A DNA stretch of 21,742 bases from a virus: positions 1 to 21,742 of IMG/VR virus record IMGVR_UViG_3300032246_001445. The stretch is one strand, 5' to 3'. Position numbers and translations under genes: made by a program. The notes under the pieces are model-generated. The model was not told where the DNA came from and did no database searches. It worked only from the letters and a program-made list of their open reading frames with translations. Below, piece after piece: positions 1 to 6,499 of this stretch (its first letter is position 1; each line of letters begins with the position of its first letter).

Positions 1-254
1 GAATGAAATTCCCAATCTGATATTTCTTCGAAATGATCAACGATAGCAGTCTCTTTCAATTTCTTGAAGTAAGAGATTGCCCATGCTTTACGTTGTTTGC
101 TGTCTGCTTCGTTAGCATACCAGTTCAACGATTTACTAAGTTGACTCGAATATGCTTCGGAAGTTTCTGCACTGATAATTGGCTCATCGGTTTTGCCACT
201 GGCACGATTGATGAGTTGTTGACGTTTGGTAGCTTGCGCTTCATTCATAGACAT
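1..254 (-). CDS. Conserved phage protein of unknown function (3' end cut by window edge)
   Basis: An open frame starts at ATG 254-252 and runs off the left edge, giving 84 visible residues beginning MSMNEAQATKRQQLINRAS. A strong ribosome site (AAAGGAGA) lies 6 bases before the ATG and decides the start; a second in-frame ATG two codons on is less well placed. The visible part is soluble, with a charged N-terminus and a helical, Trp/Tyr-rich middle (SLNWYANEADSKQRKAW). I see no signal peptide or catalytic motif. It has its own consensus sigma-70 promoter at 277-305, so it heads a separate transcript. I recall similar short-headed conserved proteins in T4-like environmental phages, but I cannot give a function. 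A plus-strand frame over the same bases is a shadow. Confidence 0.85.
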   Translation of the reverse strand, partial: MSMNEAQATKRQQLINRASGKTDEPIISAETSEAYSSQLSKSLNWYANEADSKQRKAWAISYFKKLKETAIVDHFEEISDWEFH

Positions 255-276
255 ATTTGTCTCCTTTCAAGTATAT

Positions 277-305
277 ATTATACCTGAAAATTGATTATTT
301 GTCAA
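277..305 (-). promoter_or_regulatory. Sigma-70-type promoter for the left-edge gene
   Basis: On the minus strand TTGACA (305-300) is followed by a 17-base spacer and TATAAT (282-277), an exact consensus match in both boxes with optimal spacing. The predicted start is near 270, giving a leader of about 16 bases that contains the AAAGGAGA ribosome site. The word AATGCTTGAC at the -35 region also occurs at the promoter at 4505-4533. Confidence 0.85.
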
Positions 306-308
306 GCA

Positions 309-500
309 TTATTTTGAAGAAAAAGACAACCCTTTGCCACCGACTACAGCACCCAAAATCAAGGCAGCACACCAAGTATCGAACGAAATTGGGATCGCCA
401 GAACTGGGAACAGGGCATTGAGAGACCAGATCGTTGCGATTGGTCCAAGGATAATAACAGCGAGTGCGAACAGTAGAATCAAAACGAGTTTCATTTTCAT
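309..500 (-). CDS. Small membrane protein, unknown function (63 aa)
   Basis: The 63-residue product starts MKMKLVLILLFALAVIIL and carries a basic N-terminus followed by a long hydrophobic segment (about residues 4-24) and a second hydrophobic stretch (about 40-55, ending AVVGGKG). It is most likely a two-pass inner-membrane protein. I chose ATG 500-498 because an AAAGGTAA ribosome-like site lies just upstream and because a longer frame would overlap the preceding gene heavily. It begins one base after that gene's stop codon. I do not recognise a family. A holin-like or superinfection-related role is possible for such proteins but nothing in the sequence shows it. Confidence 0.7.
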   Translation of the reverse strand: MKMKLVLILLFALAVIILGPIATIWSLNALFPVLAIPISFDTWCAALILGAVVGGKGLSFSSK

Positions 501-501
501 T

Positions 502-735
502 TTATTTACCTTTGATAATTGCCAATTTTTCACATGTAGAACGTGACTTGTCATTGTTTGATGTAATCTGTGTTGCACATGCTGCTGCAACTGGATCAAT
601 ACCACGCTCAATTGCTTTTGTTACAATCTCTTTTGTATTGTTACTATCAATCACATTGTAGTATGTCATACAACCAGAAACTGTAATAATCACAGCACTA
701 ATCGCTGTTATAAAAATGCTTTCAAATTCAGACAT
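502..735 (-). CDS. Small membrane-anchored protein (77 aa), unknown function
   Basis: The product begins MSEFESIFITAISAVIITVS and has one hydrophobic segment (about residues 7-24) followed by a soluble, mixed-charge tail with three Cys. The start at ATG 735-733 has a strong GAAGGAGA site upstream; the longer frame reaching to 1005 has no such support and would lie wholly inside the preceding gene. VSGC at residues 19-22 resembles a lipobox, but the N-terminus is acidic rather than basic, so I treat it as a simple membrane anchor. It overlaps the upstream gene by 8 bases (ATGTCTGA), which suggests translational coupling. Function unknown. Confidence 0.75.
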   Translation of the reverse strand: MSEFESIFITAISAVIITVSGCMTYYNVIDSNNTKEIVTKAIERGIDPVAAACATQITSNNDKSRSTCEKLAIIKGK

Positions 736-1189
736 TTTTTTCTCCTTCAATTTTTTTGACTTCTTCGACCAGCGTAACGCTGAGAGCATCTGCGTCAATA
801 ATGTTGTCATCATCTCCAAAAACAACTGGCTCAGGTGTTGGAGGATACTCAGAATCTTCTGACAATGAACATTCAAATTCTTTAATAGAATCGAATCGGA
901 AAGAACGCCAATCTTGTTTGTCCAAATCAAATACAGATATCGTCGCATCTGACGTGCCTTTACCAGTACCTTTAGGATGTTTCTCTTGTGGGATATGTTC
1001 TTCATCTAGAGTGCACCTCATTACCCTTTCTTCTCCATTAATTTTAAAAAATGTAACCTGTACTTCAGCTATATGAAGCAAACCTTTGAACCATTTTTTA
1101 AAGTTCGGATGATTCAATTCTTCCTTTGCTCTTTGCATTTCTTCTTTAGACAATACTTCTGTCGCTTGTACATCAATAATTTCACTCAT
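728..1189 (-). CDS. SH3-beta-barrel-like (DUF2693-type) phage protein with acidic tail
   Basis: The 153-aa protein has a core at about residues 41-108 reading VTFFKINGEERVMRCTL, then ISVFDLDKQDWRSFRFDSI. This matches the pattern I know from the small SH3-like/DUF2693-type proteins common in T4-like phages: a strand, a 'RVMRCTL' strand, then 'SVxDLDxxxWRSFRxDSI'. Their role is not established. Two things differ from the usual short form: a helical N-terminal extension of about 40 residues and a C-terminal tail (about 109-153) rich in Asp/Glu and Pro. The start overlaps the upstream gene's stop by 8 bases and has an AAGGAGAAAG site 5 bases upstream. Family assignment is by remembered pattern, not by search. 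Confidence 0.75.
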   Translation of the reverse strand: MSEIIDVQATEVLSKEEMQRAKEELNHPNFKKWFKGLLHIAEVQVTFFKINGEERVMRCTLDEEHIPQEKHPKGTGKGTSDATISVFDLDKQDWRSFRFDSIKEFECSLSEDSEYPPTPEPVVFGDDDNIIDADALSVTLVEEVKKIEGEKNV

Positions 1190-1514
1190 TAACTTTCTCC
1201 TTAAATAATAATTCGGAACCTTCTGCTACTAGTGCTTTCTTACCAGGAAATCTTTTACTGAAGATAGAATTTATCTCAATTAAATCTTTGCCTTGACAAA
1301 CAAATTCACTTGTGTGTTTGTCATACAAAAAGAACATTTCATTTTGTTTCTCTACAGTAACAACCATAATATGTTCTTTATAGAGTCTCTGTGCTTCAGC
1401 AAGGGACTCAGCAATTTCTTCACGTATTAATTTCCTTGCCTGATGTTTTGTGTATAAATGAATAAACCAAAAAACATTAGCAATCAAAAATAATAGAGTG
1501 AGAATTGTTTCCAT
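1182..1514 (-). CDS. Single-pass membrane protein (110 aa), unknown function
   Basis: The start is ATG 1514-1512; a TTG one codon earlier is in frame but less likely. The stop of the upstream gene and this ATG share one base (TGATG), and a GGAGATC ribosome site lies within the upstream gene's end. Residues 1-18 (METILTLLFLIANVFWFI) form an uncleaved signal anchor, followed by a basic stretch (TKHQARKLIREE), a helical charged region, and a cytoplasmic part of about 60 residues with beta character (VVTVEKQNEMFFLYDKH). By the positive-inside rule the bulk should be in the cytoplasm. I do not recognise it. Confidence 0.75.
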   Translation of the reverse strand: METILTLLFLIANVFWFIHLYTKHQARKLIREEIAESLAEAQRLYKEHIMVVTVEKQNEMFFLYDKHTSEFVCQGKDLIEINSIFSKRFPGKKALVAEGSELLFKEKVNE

Positions 1515-2182
1515 CAAAACAGATCTCCTGTTGTATCCTCTTCTTCATCAGGATAGTGTTTAACTTCCCATTTGAGAACTGCTAAATCTTGTTGCACCTC
1601 AGTGTCAATCCAACCTTCATTTCCACTGCAGTACCAATCAAGATAATCACCAGTACACAGAATATCAGCAACAAGACCGCCAGTTGATCTCCAGCTGTAG
1701 CTGATTACTTGACCATCTTTGTGTAGTTGATTGTTGCACAATGTAGAATAGAAACGCTTGCAATAATCTTTGCTAGTGCGCATCTTAAGTTTGATTGTTG
1801 TGCTATCTTGAATATCTCTAAACAAACTGATACGATTGTTATCTACATGGTCAGTGTCATCCTCAACAAAAGATTGTTGTTTTTCTTTCGCCTCAGCCAT
1901 TTCTTGATAGAATTTTTCCATCCACTTTTCGCGATTACGAATTCCCAACTTAGATTTGATGCCATCAAAGAAACTTAGAAATTGTTCAAACTGCTCTTCT
2001 TCAAAAAACATTTCAGTTTTATTGAATTTCAGTTTACCTTCTTTGTCATGGCTTCCCAAAATAACATGTGTCAAACCATGACCAATCTCAAATACATTTA
2101 CGTAAGTGATTGTATCGCCATGATCGATTTCAAGGTGTTCGTGTAGGGTGTTATCAAGTTCAGATTGGAATTGATTTAGCAC
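1514..2182 (-). CDS. Unknown soluble phage protein (222 aa, GTG start)
   Basis: The product begins at GTG 2182-2180, with a GGAG site 7 bases upstream; no ATG lies nearby in frame, so the GTG is the best start. It is acidic overall and soluble, with a beta-rich N-terminal third (TITYVNVFEIGHGLTHVILG), a Glu/Lys/Gln-rich helical middle, and a C-terminal part rich in Trp and Cys (DYLDWYCSGNEGW) ending in an acidic tail (PDEEEDTTGDLF). The short acidic, hydrophobic-ended tail resembles C-terminal peptides that bind clamps or SSB-like partners, but this is only a resemblance. I see no catalytic motif. It overlaps its neighbours on both sides. Confidence 0.75.
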   Translation of the reverse strand: MLNQFQSELDNTLHEHLEIDHGDTITYVNVFEIGHGLTHVILGSHDKEGKLKFNKTEMFFEEEQFEQFLSFFDGIKSKLGIRNREKWMEKFYQEMAEAKEKQQSFVEDDTDHVDNNRISLFRDIQDSTTIKLKMRTSKDYCKRFYSTLCNNQLHKDGQVISYSWRSTGGLVADILCTGDYLDWYCSGNEGWIDTEVQQDLAVLKWEVKHYPDEEEDTTGDLF

Positions 2183-2309
2183 GATGTTTCTCCTTACGTT
2201 TATATTGCTTCTTACTTAACTCAACTCTTTGACGATATTTTGATGTGCGCAGATCTTTAGCAATCCAATTTCTTGGCTTACTTGACTGTATAACCAGCGT
2301 GCATTCCAT
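2160..2309 (-). CDS. Tiny basic conserved phage protein (49 aa), nested in overlaps
   Basis: Between the 61-aa and 222-aa genes a different frame is open and encodes 49 residues from ATG 2309-2307 to TGA 2162-2160. The body reads SKPRNWIAKDLRTSKYRQR then a KK-x-Y-KRK basic tail. Very short proteins with the pattern 'PRN-x-x-A-x-x-L ... KK-x-Y-x-RK' are widespread in T4-like phages (DUF7230-type), which is why I call it. It overlaps the upstream gene by 32 bases and the downstream gene by 23. The exact start is uncertain: GATGGGT upstream is a poor ribosome site, and the first eight residues may not be conserved. Strongly basic, so a nucleic-acid or ribosome partner is plausible but not shown. 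Confidence 0.7.
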   Translation of the reverse strand: MECTLVIQSSKPRNWIAKDLRTSKYRQRVELSKKQYKRKEKHRAKSIPI

Positions 2310-2463
2310 ACCCATCATCGTGTCCCTTTGCGTAATGAACAGAAGTCAGTGCTCTTAGAAACTCTGACAACTCCTTATATTTTACCTCGCCCAAGGTATT
2401 TTCGTCAAGTCCTAAAATCGAAACTATTTTAGAACAAGCATGATCAACCTCATGCGGATACAT
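2278..2463 (-). CDS. Small unknown protein (61 aa)
   Basis: The start chosen is ATG 2463-2461 (MYPHEVDHACSKIV), preceded by an AGAGAGAAAAAGA purine-rich ribosome site. A longer frame to 2520 would run deep into the upstream gene and lacks a good site. The product is soluble, with an acidic middle and a C-terminus containing KGHDDGYGMHAGY, whose His/Asp/Gly content could suggest metal binding; that is only a suggestion. It overlaps the upstream gene by 14 bases, like most genes in this run. No family recognised. Confidence 0.7.
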   Translation of the reverse strand: MYPHEVDHACSKIVSILGLDENTLGEVKYKELSEFLRALTSVHYAKGHDDGYGMHAGYTVK

Positions 2464-2674
2464 CTTCTTTTTCTCTCTTGAATGATTGACGCTTTGCTGC
2501 TTCTTCAGACAGCTGAGCACTAATCATCGCACGTTTAAATGCAGATCTATCTTCTTCAGATTTAAACTTACCCAAAGCAAGATATCGTTTTGTTTGTTTG
2601 TGCATTTTAAAATTCTTATCTGGCTTCAATTCGAAAGGGATATAAACTTCATGTGTTTTTTGTTTCTTTGCCAT
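2450..2674 (-). CDS. Small basic phage protein (74 aa), unknown function
   Basis: The product begins MAKKQKTHEVYIPFELKPDK and is Lys/Arg-rich throughout (SFKREKEDVSA end). ATG 2674-2672 is preceded by TAAGGAAAATT, a clear ribosome site. The first half looks beta (HEVYIPFEL, RYLALGKF), the second half helical (SEEDRSAFKRAMISAQLSEEAAKR). It has no Cys clusters or membrane segment. The charge suggests nucleic-acid binding, which is inference only. It lies 8 bases after the stop of the membrane-protein gene at 2683. Confidence 0.75.
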   Translation of the reverse strand: MAKKQKTHEVYIPFELKPDKNFKMHKQTKRYLALGKFKSEEDRSAFKRAMISAQLSEEAAKRQSFKREKEDVSA

Positions 2675-2682
2675 AATTTTCC

Positions 2683-2970
2683 TTATGTTAACATTCTAAT
2701 TAAACCTACCATATCAATTGTTGTTAGCAAGAGATAGTTAGCCAGCATCCCAAAAGATTTCCTAGTATAAGCGCACCAAGCATAGATTGCACAACCAGTA
2801 ATCCAGACAGGATAAAGAGCAAGTAATGGAGGATTCGGTACTGTGATCGCCATTGTAAGAGAGCAAAAAATGCTGATAGCCCAAGCAAGCAACTCGAGAA
2901 CGAAACGAAAACGATTTGAAGTCCAGTCATCTTTAATCCATCCCCATGTATTTAATAGTATATCATTCAT
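2683..2970 (-). CDS. Three-pass small membrane protein (95 aa), conserved in T4-like phages
   Basis: After a soluble N-terminus (MNDILLNTWGWIKDDW) the sequence has three hydrophobic segments at about residues 24-44, 48-68 and 73-93, separated by short turns with Pro (TVPNPP) and basic residues (YTRKS). This layout and the wording 'VPNPPLLALYPVWI' and 'KSFGMLANYLLLTTID' match a small membrane protein I recall from marine T4-like phages; its general shape is that of half-transporters of the SemiSWEET/PnuC type, but no transport substrate can be named. It overlaps the upstream gene by 8 bases. A second frame in the same place (2724-2930) is a hydrophobic shadow. Confidence 0.8.
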   Translation of the reverse strand: MNDILLNTWGWIKDDWTSNRFRFVLELLAWAISIFCSLTMAITVPNPPLLALYPVWITGCAIYAWCAYTRKSFGMLANYLLLTTIDMVGLIRMLT

Positions 2971-3298
2971 ATTTTATTTCTAGCCAGTTAGTTTTTTCTG
3001 GTAGAACCTCCATTATAATTTGTTTGTCTTGCATTCTTTTAATAAAATCTTCAAGAATACTTTTGCCGTACATATTTGTGCCATAAACATCTTTATGACA
3101 TTCGTAGACAGAACCAGACCAACCCTCAAAAGAATATACGTTTCCCTCAAGAGTAACATTGGTAATTCCACTATTCATTTTCCACGAATCAGCACCAGCC
3201 CATCCACCAAACCAACAAGCAAAAACTTTATGGATTGGTAATGAGTTTGGTGCAGTAATTTTAACAACTACCCATCTATCTGGTCGGTATTCGCTCAT
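2963..3298 (-). CDS. Conserved hypothetical protein (111 aa)
   Basis: The product starts MSEYRPDRWVVVKIT and is a compact, probably beta-rich soluble protein with many Trp and Gly (FACWFGGWAGADSW, YSFEGWSGSVYECH). I recall stand-alone homologues of this pattern in phages and bacteria ('RPDRWVVVKIT ... SGITxVxxxGxxYxFxGxSGSVYxCHK') without a known function. The start ATG 3298-3296 overlaps the phosphoesterase stop by four bases (ATGA), the usual sign of translational coupling. Cys66 and neighbouring His could bind a metal, but they are not arranged as a known site. Confidence 0.8.
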   Translation of the reverse strand: MSEYRPDRWVVVKITAPNSLPIHKVFACWFGGWAGADSWKMNSGITNVTLEGNVYSFEGWSGSVYECHKDVYGTNMYGKSILEDFIKRMQDKQIIMEVLPEKTNWLEIKYE

Positions 3299-4155
3299 AC
3301 TTCTACTACTTTCAATTTAAAATTATCAGCAACTTCTTCGTATCCTGAATAGCCACGTGGATTACAAACAACACGTGTTTCACCGATCATATAATCAAAC
3401 AATTCGTGAGTATGACCATGAGTCCACAATTTAATTTGTGGGCGATCAAGAATAAACTCAGACAAGTCAGAATGATAACCACCATTCATCAAGTCATCGC
3501 CACGATACTTATCAGCAATACTTTGAAAACTTGGAGTGTGGTGCCCAACGACAACAAACTTCTGATCATGTTTTTCAGCAACAACACTCTTGATGAAGTC
3601 AAGCATTTTCCTGTGTTCTTCAACCGAATCTTCTGGTGAAAATTTAGCAGGACGTGTATGGAATTTACCTTCTTCATCTCGAAAATGTACTGCTTTGTTT
3701 GCATTCATAACACAACGGAAGTCGTTCATCATTTTCTTGATATGATATAAAGTCAAGGCATCTTCCTTGTTCATATCAGTCCACAAAGTTCCACCAATAA
3801 ATGTCACATCGTCAAGAACAAATACTTCTTTATCTAAGATATGAAGATTTGAATGATGATTTAATTTACGCTTCAATTCATTTAGTGTATCTGCAAAATC
3901 GCCATGATAATGCTCATGGTTCCCAGCAATATAGATTACATGTGGAAATTGAAAACAAACACGATCAAAGAATTCATGGAAACGCTGTGATCTTGCACGC
4001 ATAAACCCCATCTCAATCTGACGACGATCGTACATATCTAAGTCACGTTCGACAAGGATGTCGCCAGACAAAATAAGTACATCAATATTATCTTCGTTCT
4101 TAATAAACAAGTCATCAAACTCTAAATGAAGATCTGAACAAACAGCAATTTTCAT
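3295..4155 (-). CDS. Calcineurin-like metallophosphoesterase
   Basis: This 286-aa protein carries the full metallophosphoesterase signature in order: D8-x-H10 (CSDLHLEF), G31-D32 (LSGDILVERD), G78-N79-H80-E81 (IAGNHEHYH), G204-H205-H206 (VVVGHHTPS) and G247-H248-T249-H250 (THGHTHE). These residues bind the two metal ions that hydrolyse phosphomonoesters or phosphodiesters in the family. The substrate cannot be told from sequence; phage members are found against nucleotides and nucleic-acid ends. The protein is soluble, without a signal peptide, so it acts in the cytoplasm. It sits between the 113-aa gene (2-base gap) and the 111-aa gene (4-base overlap), so all three are probably made from the promoter at 4505-4533. 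Confidence 0.93.
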   Translation of the reverse strand: MKIAVCSDLHLEFDDLFIKNEDNIDVLILSGDILVERDLDMYDRRQIEMGFMRARSQRFHEFFDRVCFQFPHVIYIAGNHEHYHGDFADTLNELKRKLNHHSNLHILDKEVFVLDDVTFIGGTLWTDMNKEDALTLYHIKKMMNDFRCVMNANKAVHFRDEEGKFHTRPAKFSPEDSVEEHRKMLDFIKSVVAEKHDQKFVVVGHHTPSFQSIADKYRGDDLMNGGYHSDLSEFILDRPQIKLWTHGHTHELFDYMIGETRVVCNPRGYSGYEEVADNFKLKVVEV

Positions 4156-4157
4156 AT

Positions 4158-4499
4158 CTAACCCCTTCGCATTCTTGCGATTTCTTTTGCTTCATCATCA
4201 CTAAAGATGGGTACAGCATTTGATTTATGTAACGTACCGATACCAATCATTTTGGTACCAGTATAAACTTTTCCTGTTATTGGCTTAGTTGCAGTACCAA
4301 GACCGCTGTTGAGACTAGGATAGTACTTAGTGTGTCTCCGTAATACATCAGATTTTGGTGGACTGTAAACTTCAAATCGATCAGTTTTCTTTTCATCTTT
4401 GACATCATATTTCCTTTTCAGTTTTTCCCATGACTCTGCTGCCAGCATCGCTTGACGCTTGTGCTCGGCAGATTTGTATTTAACCTTTTGTTTACGCAT
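4158..4499 (-). CDS. Conserved T4-like phage protein (113 aa), probably from a leaderless mRNA
   Basis: The basic product begins MRKQKVKYKSAEHKRQAM and contains HTKYYPSLNSG and VYTGTKMIGIGTLHKSNAVP, then ends EAKEIARMRRG. I recall this as a conserved hypothetical in T4-like environmental phages with the same N-terminus, which supports ATG 4499 as the true start. There is no ribosome site: the -10 box TATAAT of the promoter ends only 5 bases before the ATG, so the transcript should begin at or next to its A. High Lys/Arg content suggests a nucleic-acid or protein-complex partner; no enzyme motif is visible. Confidence 0.85.
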   Translation of the reverse strand: MRKQKVKYKSAEHKRQAMLAAESWEKLKRKYDVKDEKKTDRFEVYSPPKSDVLRRHTKYYPSLNSGLGTATKPITGKVYTGTKMIGIGTLHKSNAVPIFSDDEAKEIARMRRG

Positions 4500-4504
4500 A
4501 AGTA

Positions 4505-4533
4505 ATTATACCCCAGATAGGATTAAAAGTCAA
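4505..4533 (-). promoter_or_regulatory. Sigma-70-type promoter abutting an ATG (leaderless start)
   Basis: On the minus strand TTGACT (4533-4528), a 17-base spacer and TATAAT (4510-4505) form a near-perfect promoter. The usual start, 6-7 bases past the -10 box, falls on 4499-4498, which is the A/T of the ATG of the 113-aa gene. The -35 box lies just beyond the stop of the 46-aa gene. Confidence 0.85.
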
Positions 4534-4539
4534 GCATTT

Positions 4540-4680
4540 TTACAGAAAATTATCGCCGTAAACTTCTTTTAGAGCAGTCTGAAGTTTTAACGCAGAAAGA
4601 CAGATTTCAAAAGTCTCTCCTTCTACGGAAAGGTCTCCTAATTTTTCTAAAAATTCGGCTAATTCAGAATCCGTAAACAT
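4540..4680 (-). CDS. Small acidic protein (46 aa), unknown function
   Basis: The product is a short acidic, helical peptide (MFTDSELAEFLEKLGDLSV at the N-terminus, ALKEVYGDNFL at the C-terminus). ATG 4680-4678 has a perfect AGGAG site and lies 16 bases after the predicted transcript start of the promoter at 4703-4731. The longer in-frame extension to 4779 would run through that promoter and the terminator and is not credible. It is placed alone between two promoters, first in the early-type block. No family recognised. Confidence 0.75.
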   Translation of the reverse strand: MFTDSELAEFLEKLGDLSVEGETFEICLSALKLQTALKEVYGDNFL

Positions 4681-4702
4681 AAGTTCTCCTGTTGAAAACT
4701 TT

Positions 4703-4731
4703 ATTATACTCCGAATTCGTTTAAATGTCAA
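4703..4731 (-). promoter_or_regulatory. Consensus sigma-70 promoter for the 46-aa gene
   Basis: TTGACA (4731-4726), a 17-base spacer and TATAAT (4708-4703) on the minus strand match the consensus exactly. It directly follows the terminator at 4743-4767. The spacer end ATTCGGAG before the -10 box recurs in the primase promoter at 14124-14152. Confidence 0.9.
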
Positions 4732-4742
4732 TACCCCAAAAT

Positions 4743-4767
4743 GAAAAACCCTACCAGTGGTAGGGTC
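4743..4767 (-). terminator. Rho-independent terminator after the 441-aa gene
   Basis: On the minus strand an 8-bp stem ACCCTACC / GGTAGGGT with a 3-base loop is followed by a run of five T. It lies 20 bases past the stop of the 441-aa gene and just before the next promoter, so it closes the long primase-RNR operon. Confidence 0.85.
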
Positions 4768-4787
4768 TTTTGGAGCCAAGGCAGTGC

Positions 4788-6113
4788 TTATCTAAATTCG
4801 GTTCTCGAATCAGGTATTACAACATTCGTTGGTTTTGGTGCTTCCGAATTTATATGGACATGGGAATCTTCTTTCTTCTCATCAAAAGGATCTTTTGGGT
4901 TGAAGTCAGAATTTAATTGTTCTGGATCAAGTTGGAAAGTTGTTTCTGGTTCTTCATTAACATACAACATTGGTTCATTTGTGTTATCTGTTTTTGAAAA
5001 ATATTCTTTGACAACTTTCTTAAATTCCTCAGGCACTTCTTTCGGTGGCTCAGGAATCAACCATGTGTCTTTTGCTGGTTCTTCAACTGCAACTGTTTCA
5101 ACTTTTTGTTCAGTTTGTAGTTGGTTAAGAGAATCAACAATTTGACTCCAGTATTTATTTTGATCGTCCTCAGTTTCCTCATCACTTTGTTCTTCATCCG
5201 TCTCATCTTGTTCCTTCAATTCAGTTGTTGTTTCATAATACCATGAAGGACTTACAGATTCTTCAGGACGTACCATCGGAAATGGGAAAGTAGGTAAATG
5301 TGAATCTTCCTCTTCCTCATCAGCTTCCGCTGGTTCATCAACTACTTTAATTTGTTCATCTTCAGGTTTTCTGTTTAGCATTTCTCTATTTGCTGCAATC
5401 AACATCAACACAGCCATAGGATCAAAAACAAAAACAATCAGAAGAATAACGATACGAACTGATTTCTCTAGAATAGTATCGTCAAGAACATCTCCGTAGA
5501 TTAACGCTGCGATGTATTTGATCGGACCGACTTCGGCTTCGACTTTGCGGAGTTCGCTCGCGACTGGGGCACGCTCTTCGTTGTACTTGGCGATTTTGGC
5601 TTGCGAGGTTTGGATTTCGTTGAGGAGACTGTTTCTTTCTTTGGCTTGACTTCTACGGATGGCGACGGAGCGATCGGCTCCACGATCATCTGTGGTTCTT
5701 GCGAGGGTTTGGTCAACTTGTGAATCCAGTTGAGAAATTGCTTTACGAGCTGCATCGACATTATCCTTTTCTGTTTTAATTTTCTCGTCGAGAATTGCTA
5801 TCTTAGATGCCACATCTCCAGTTGGAACTGCTTGGTCTAAGTGCGCTTTACTTAGGTATCCGAAAATACCCATGCTTGTTAGTAGCATTAGGATGACAAC
5901 TGCCGATGTGAAGTAAGTCTTCAATAACATCGGTGCTGTCTTCCAATTTCTATATAGCCATGATGCGGAAACCAATTTACTTGCTTCTAAAATTGATCCC
6001 ATCACAGCGATAGGAATAACTGCTGTTGAGAAAATAGCAATCAATCCCATCACAGAATAATACGCTGCTACTGCGGACAATGCAAAACCGCATGTAAATA
6101 GTAGGTATATCAT
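4788..6113 (-). CDS. Phage membrane protein with periplasmic or cytoplasmic coiled coil and acidic tail (441 aa)
   Basis: Hydrophobic segments lie at about residues 4-43 (probably two passes), 66-88 and 220-241. Between the third and fourth is a region of about 125 residues (95-198) with coiled-coil character (KIAILDEKIKTEKDNVDAARK, LLNEIQTSQAKIAKYNEE). After the last segment a tail of about 200 residues is very rich in Glu, Asp and Pro, with no folded-domain signature. I recall proteins with the same N-terminal half (membrane segments with LEASKLVSASWLYRNW, then MGIFGYLSKAH) in many T4-like environmental phages, without a known role. Its start overlaps the GIY-YIG gene by four bases (ATGA). 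It could act at the cell membrane during infection, for example in exclusion or lysis timing, but this is speculation. Confidence 0.85.
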   Translation of the reverse strand: MIYLLFTCGFALSAVAAYYSVMGLIAIFSTAVIPIAVMGSILEASKLVSASWLYRNWKTAPMLLKTYFTSAVVILMLLTSMGIFGYLSKAHLDQAVPTGDVASKIAILDEKIKTEKDNVDAARKAISQLDSQVDQTLARTTDDRGADRSVAIRRSQAKERNSLLNEIQTSQAKIAKYNEERAPVASELRKVEAEVGPIKYIAALIYGDVLDDTILEKSVRIVILLIVFVFDPMAVLMLIAANREMLNRKPEDEQIKVVDEPAEADEEEEDSHLPTFPFPMVRPEESVSPSWYYETTTELKEQDETDEEQSDEETEDDQNKYWSQIVDSLNQLQTEQKVETVAVEEPAKDTWLIPEPPKEVPEEFKKVVKEYFSKTDNTNEPMLYVNEEPETTFQLDPEQLNSDFNPKDPFDEKKEDSHVHINSEAPKPTNVVIPDSRTEFR

Positions 6114-6499
6114 TTTTTTATATGCTTCCTGTGAGTTTTAATCATAATCCATTCATTATAATAATTATCGTCTAAAAGTACATTTAAGTCAAATTGGAAT
6201 TTTGCTTCCCAATAATTTGTATTACCTCTAGTTGGACACAACATCAATATTTTGCGAGAAAAGTTCTCGACACCATATTTATTGATATCTTCAATTAGGA
6301 CTTTGTTCGAACCCCAGTAATCACGCCAATTACTCTCTACCCTTGTTCTTTTCTTTTTACCTTTTACTTGTCGTGTTTTTGCTTCGGTAAAATACTTCCG
6401 ACCGATATATTTCTTACCAGTCAGATTATTTGTAATCTCGTAGATGAAACCATACCAATCACCAGCATCTACGAATGGTTCGTTATTGTGGTGCCACAT
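6110..6499 (-). CDS. GIY-YIG-type putative endonuclease
   Basis: The 129-aa product has the short GIY-YIG layout: GFIYEITN (18-25), KKYIGRKYF (29-37), a basic region (KGKKKRTRVESNW, including the ESxW motif), DYWGSNKVLIEDINKYG and a late Glu in NYWEAK (about 98). These fit the stand-alone phage/homing-type GIY-YIG nucleases (SegE-like), in which the first Tyr, the Arg after YIG and the late Glu are catalytic. The family cuts DNA; whether this copy is a mobile homing nuclease or a phage function is open. I chose ATG 6499-6497 (MWHHNNEPFV) because family members begin with a W-x-N-x-P-F motif; a GTG at 6535 is possible. It overlaps the 48-aa gene by 17 bases and has no clear ribosome site. Confidence 0.85.
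   Translation of the reverse strand: MWHHNNEPFVDAGDWYGFIYEITNNLTGKKYIGRKYFTEAKTRQVKGKKKRTRVESNWRDYWGSNKVLIEDINKYGVENFSRKILMLCPTRGNTNYWEAKFQFDLNVLLDDNYYNEWIMIKTHRKHIKK

Noticed and set aside
5501-5761. Minus-strand frame of 86 aa rich in Ser/Pro/Lys
   Set aside because: It lies wholly inside the 441-aa gene in another frame; its repetitive basic character comes from the coiled-coil codons.
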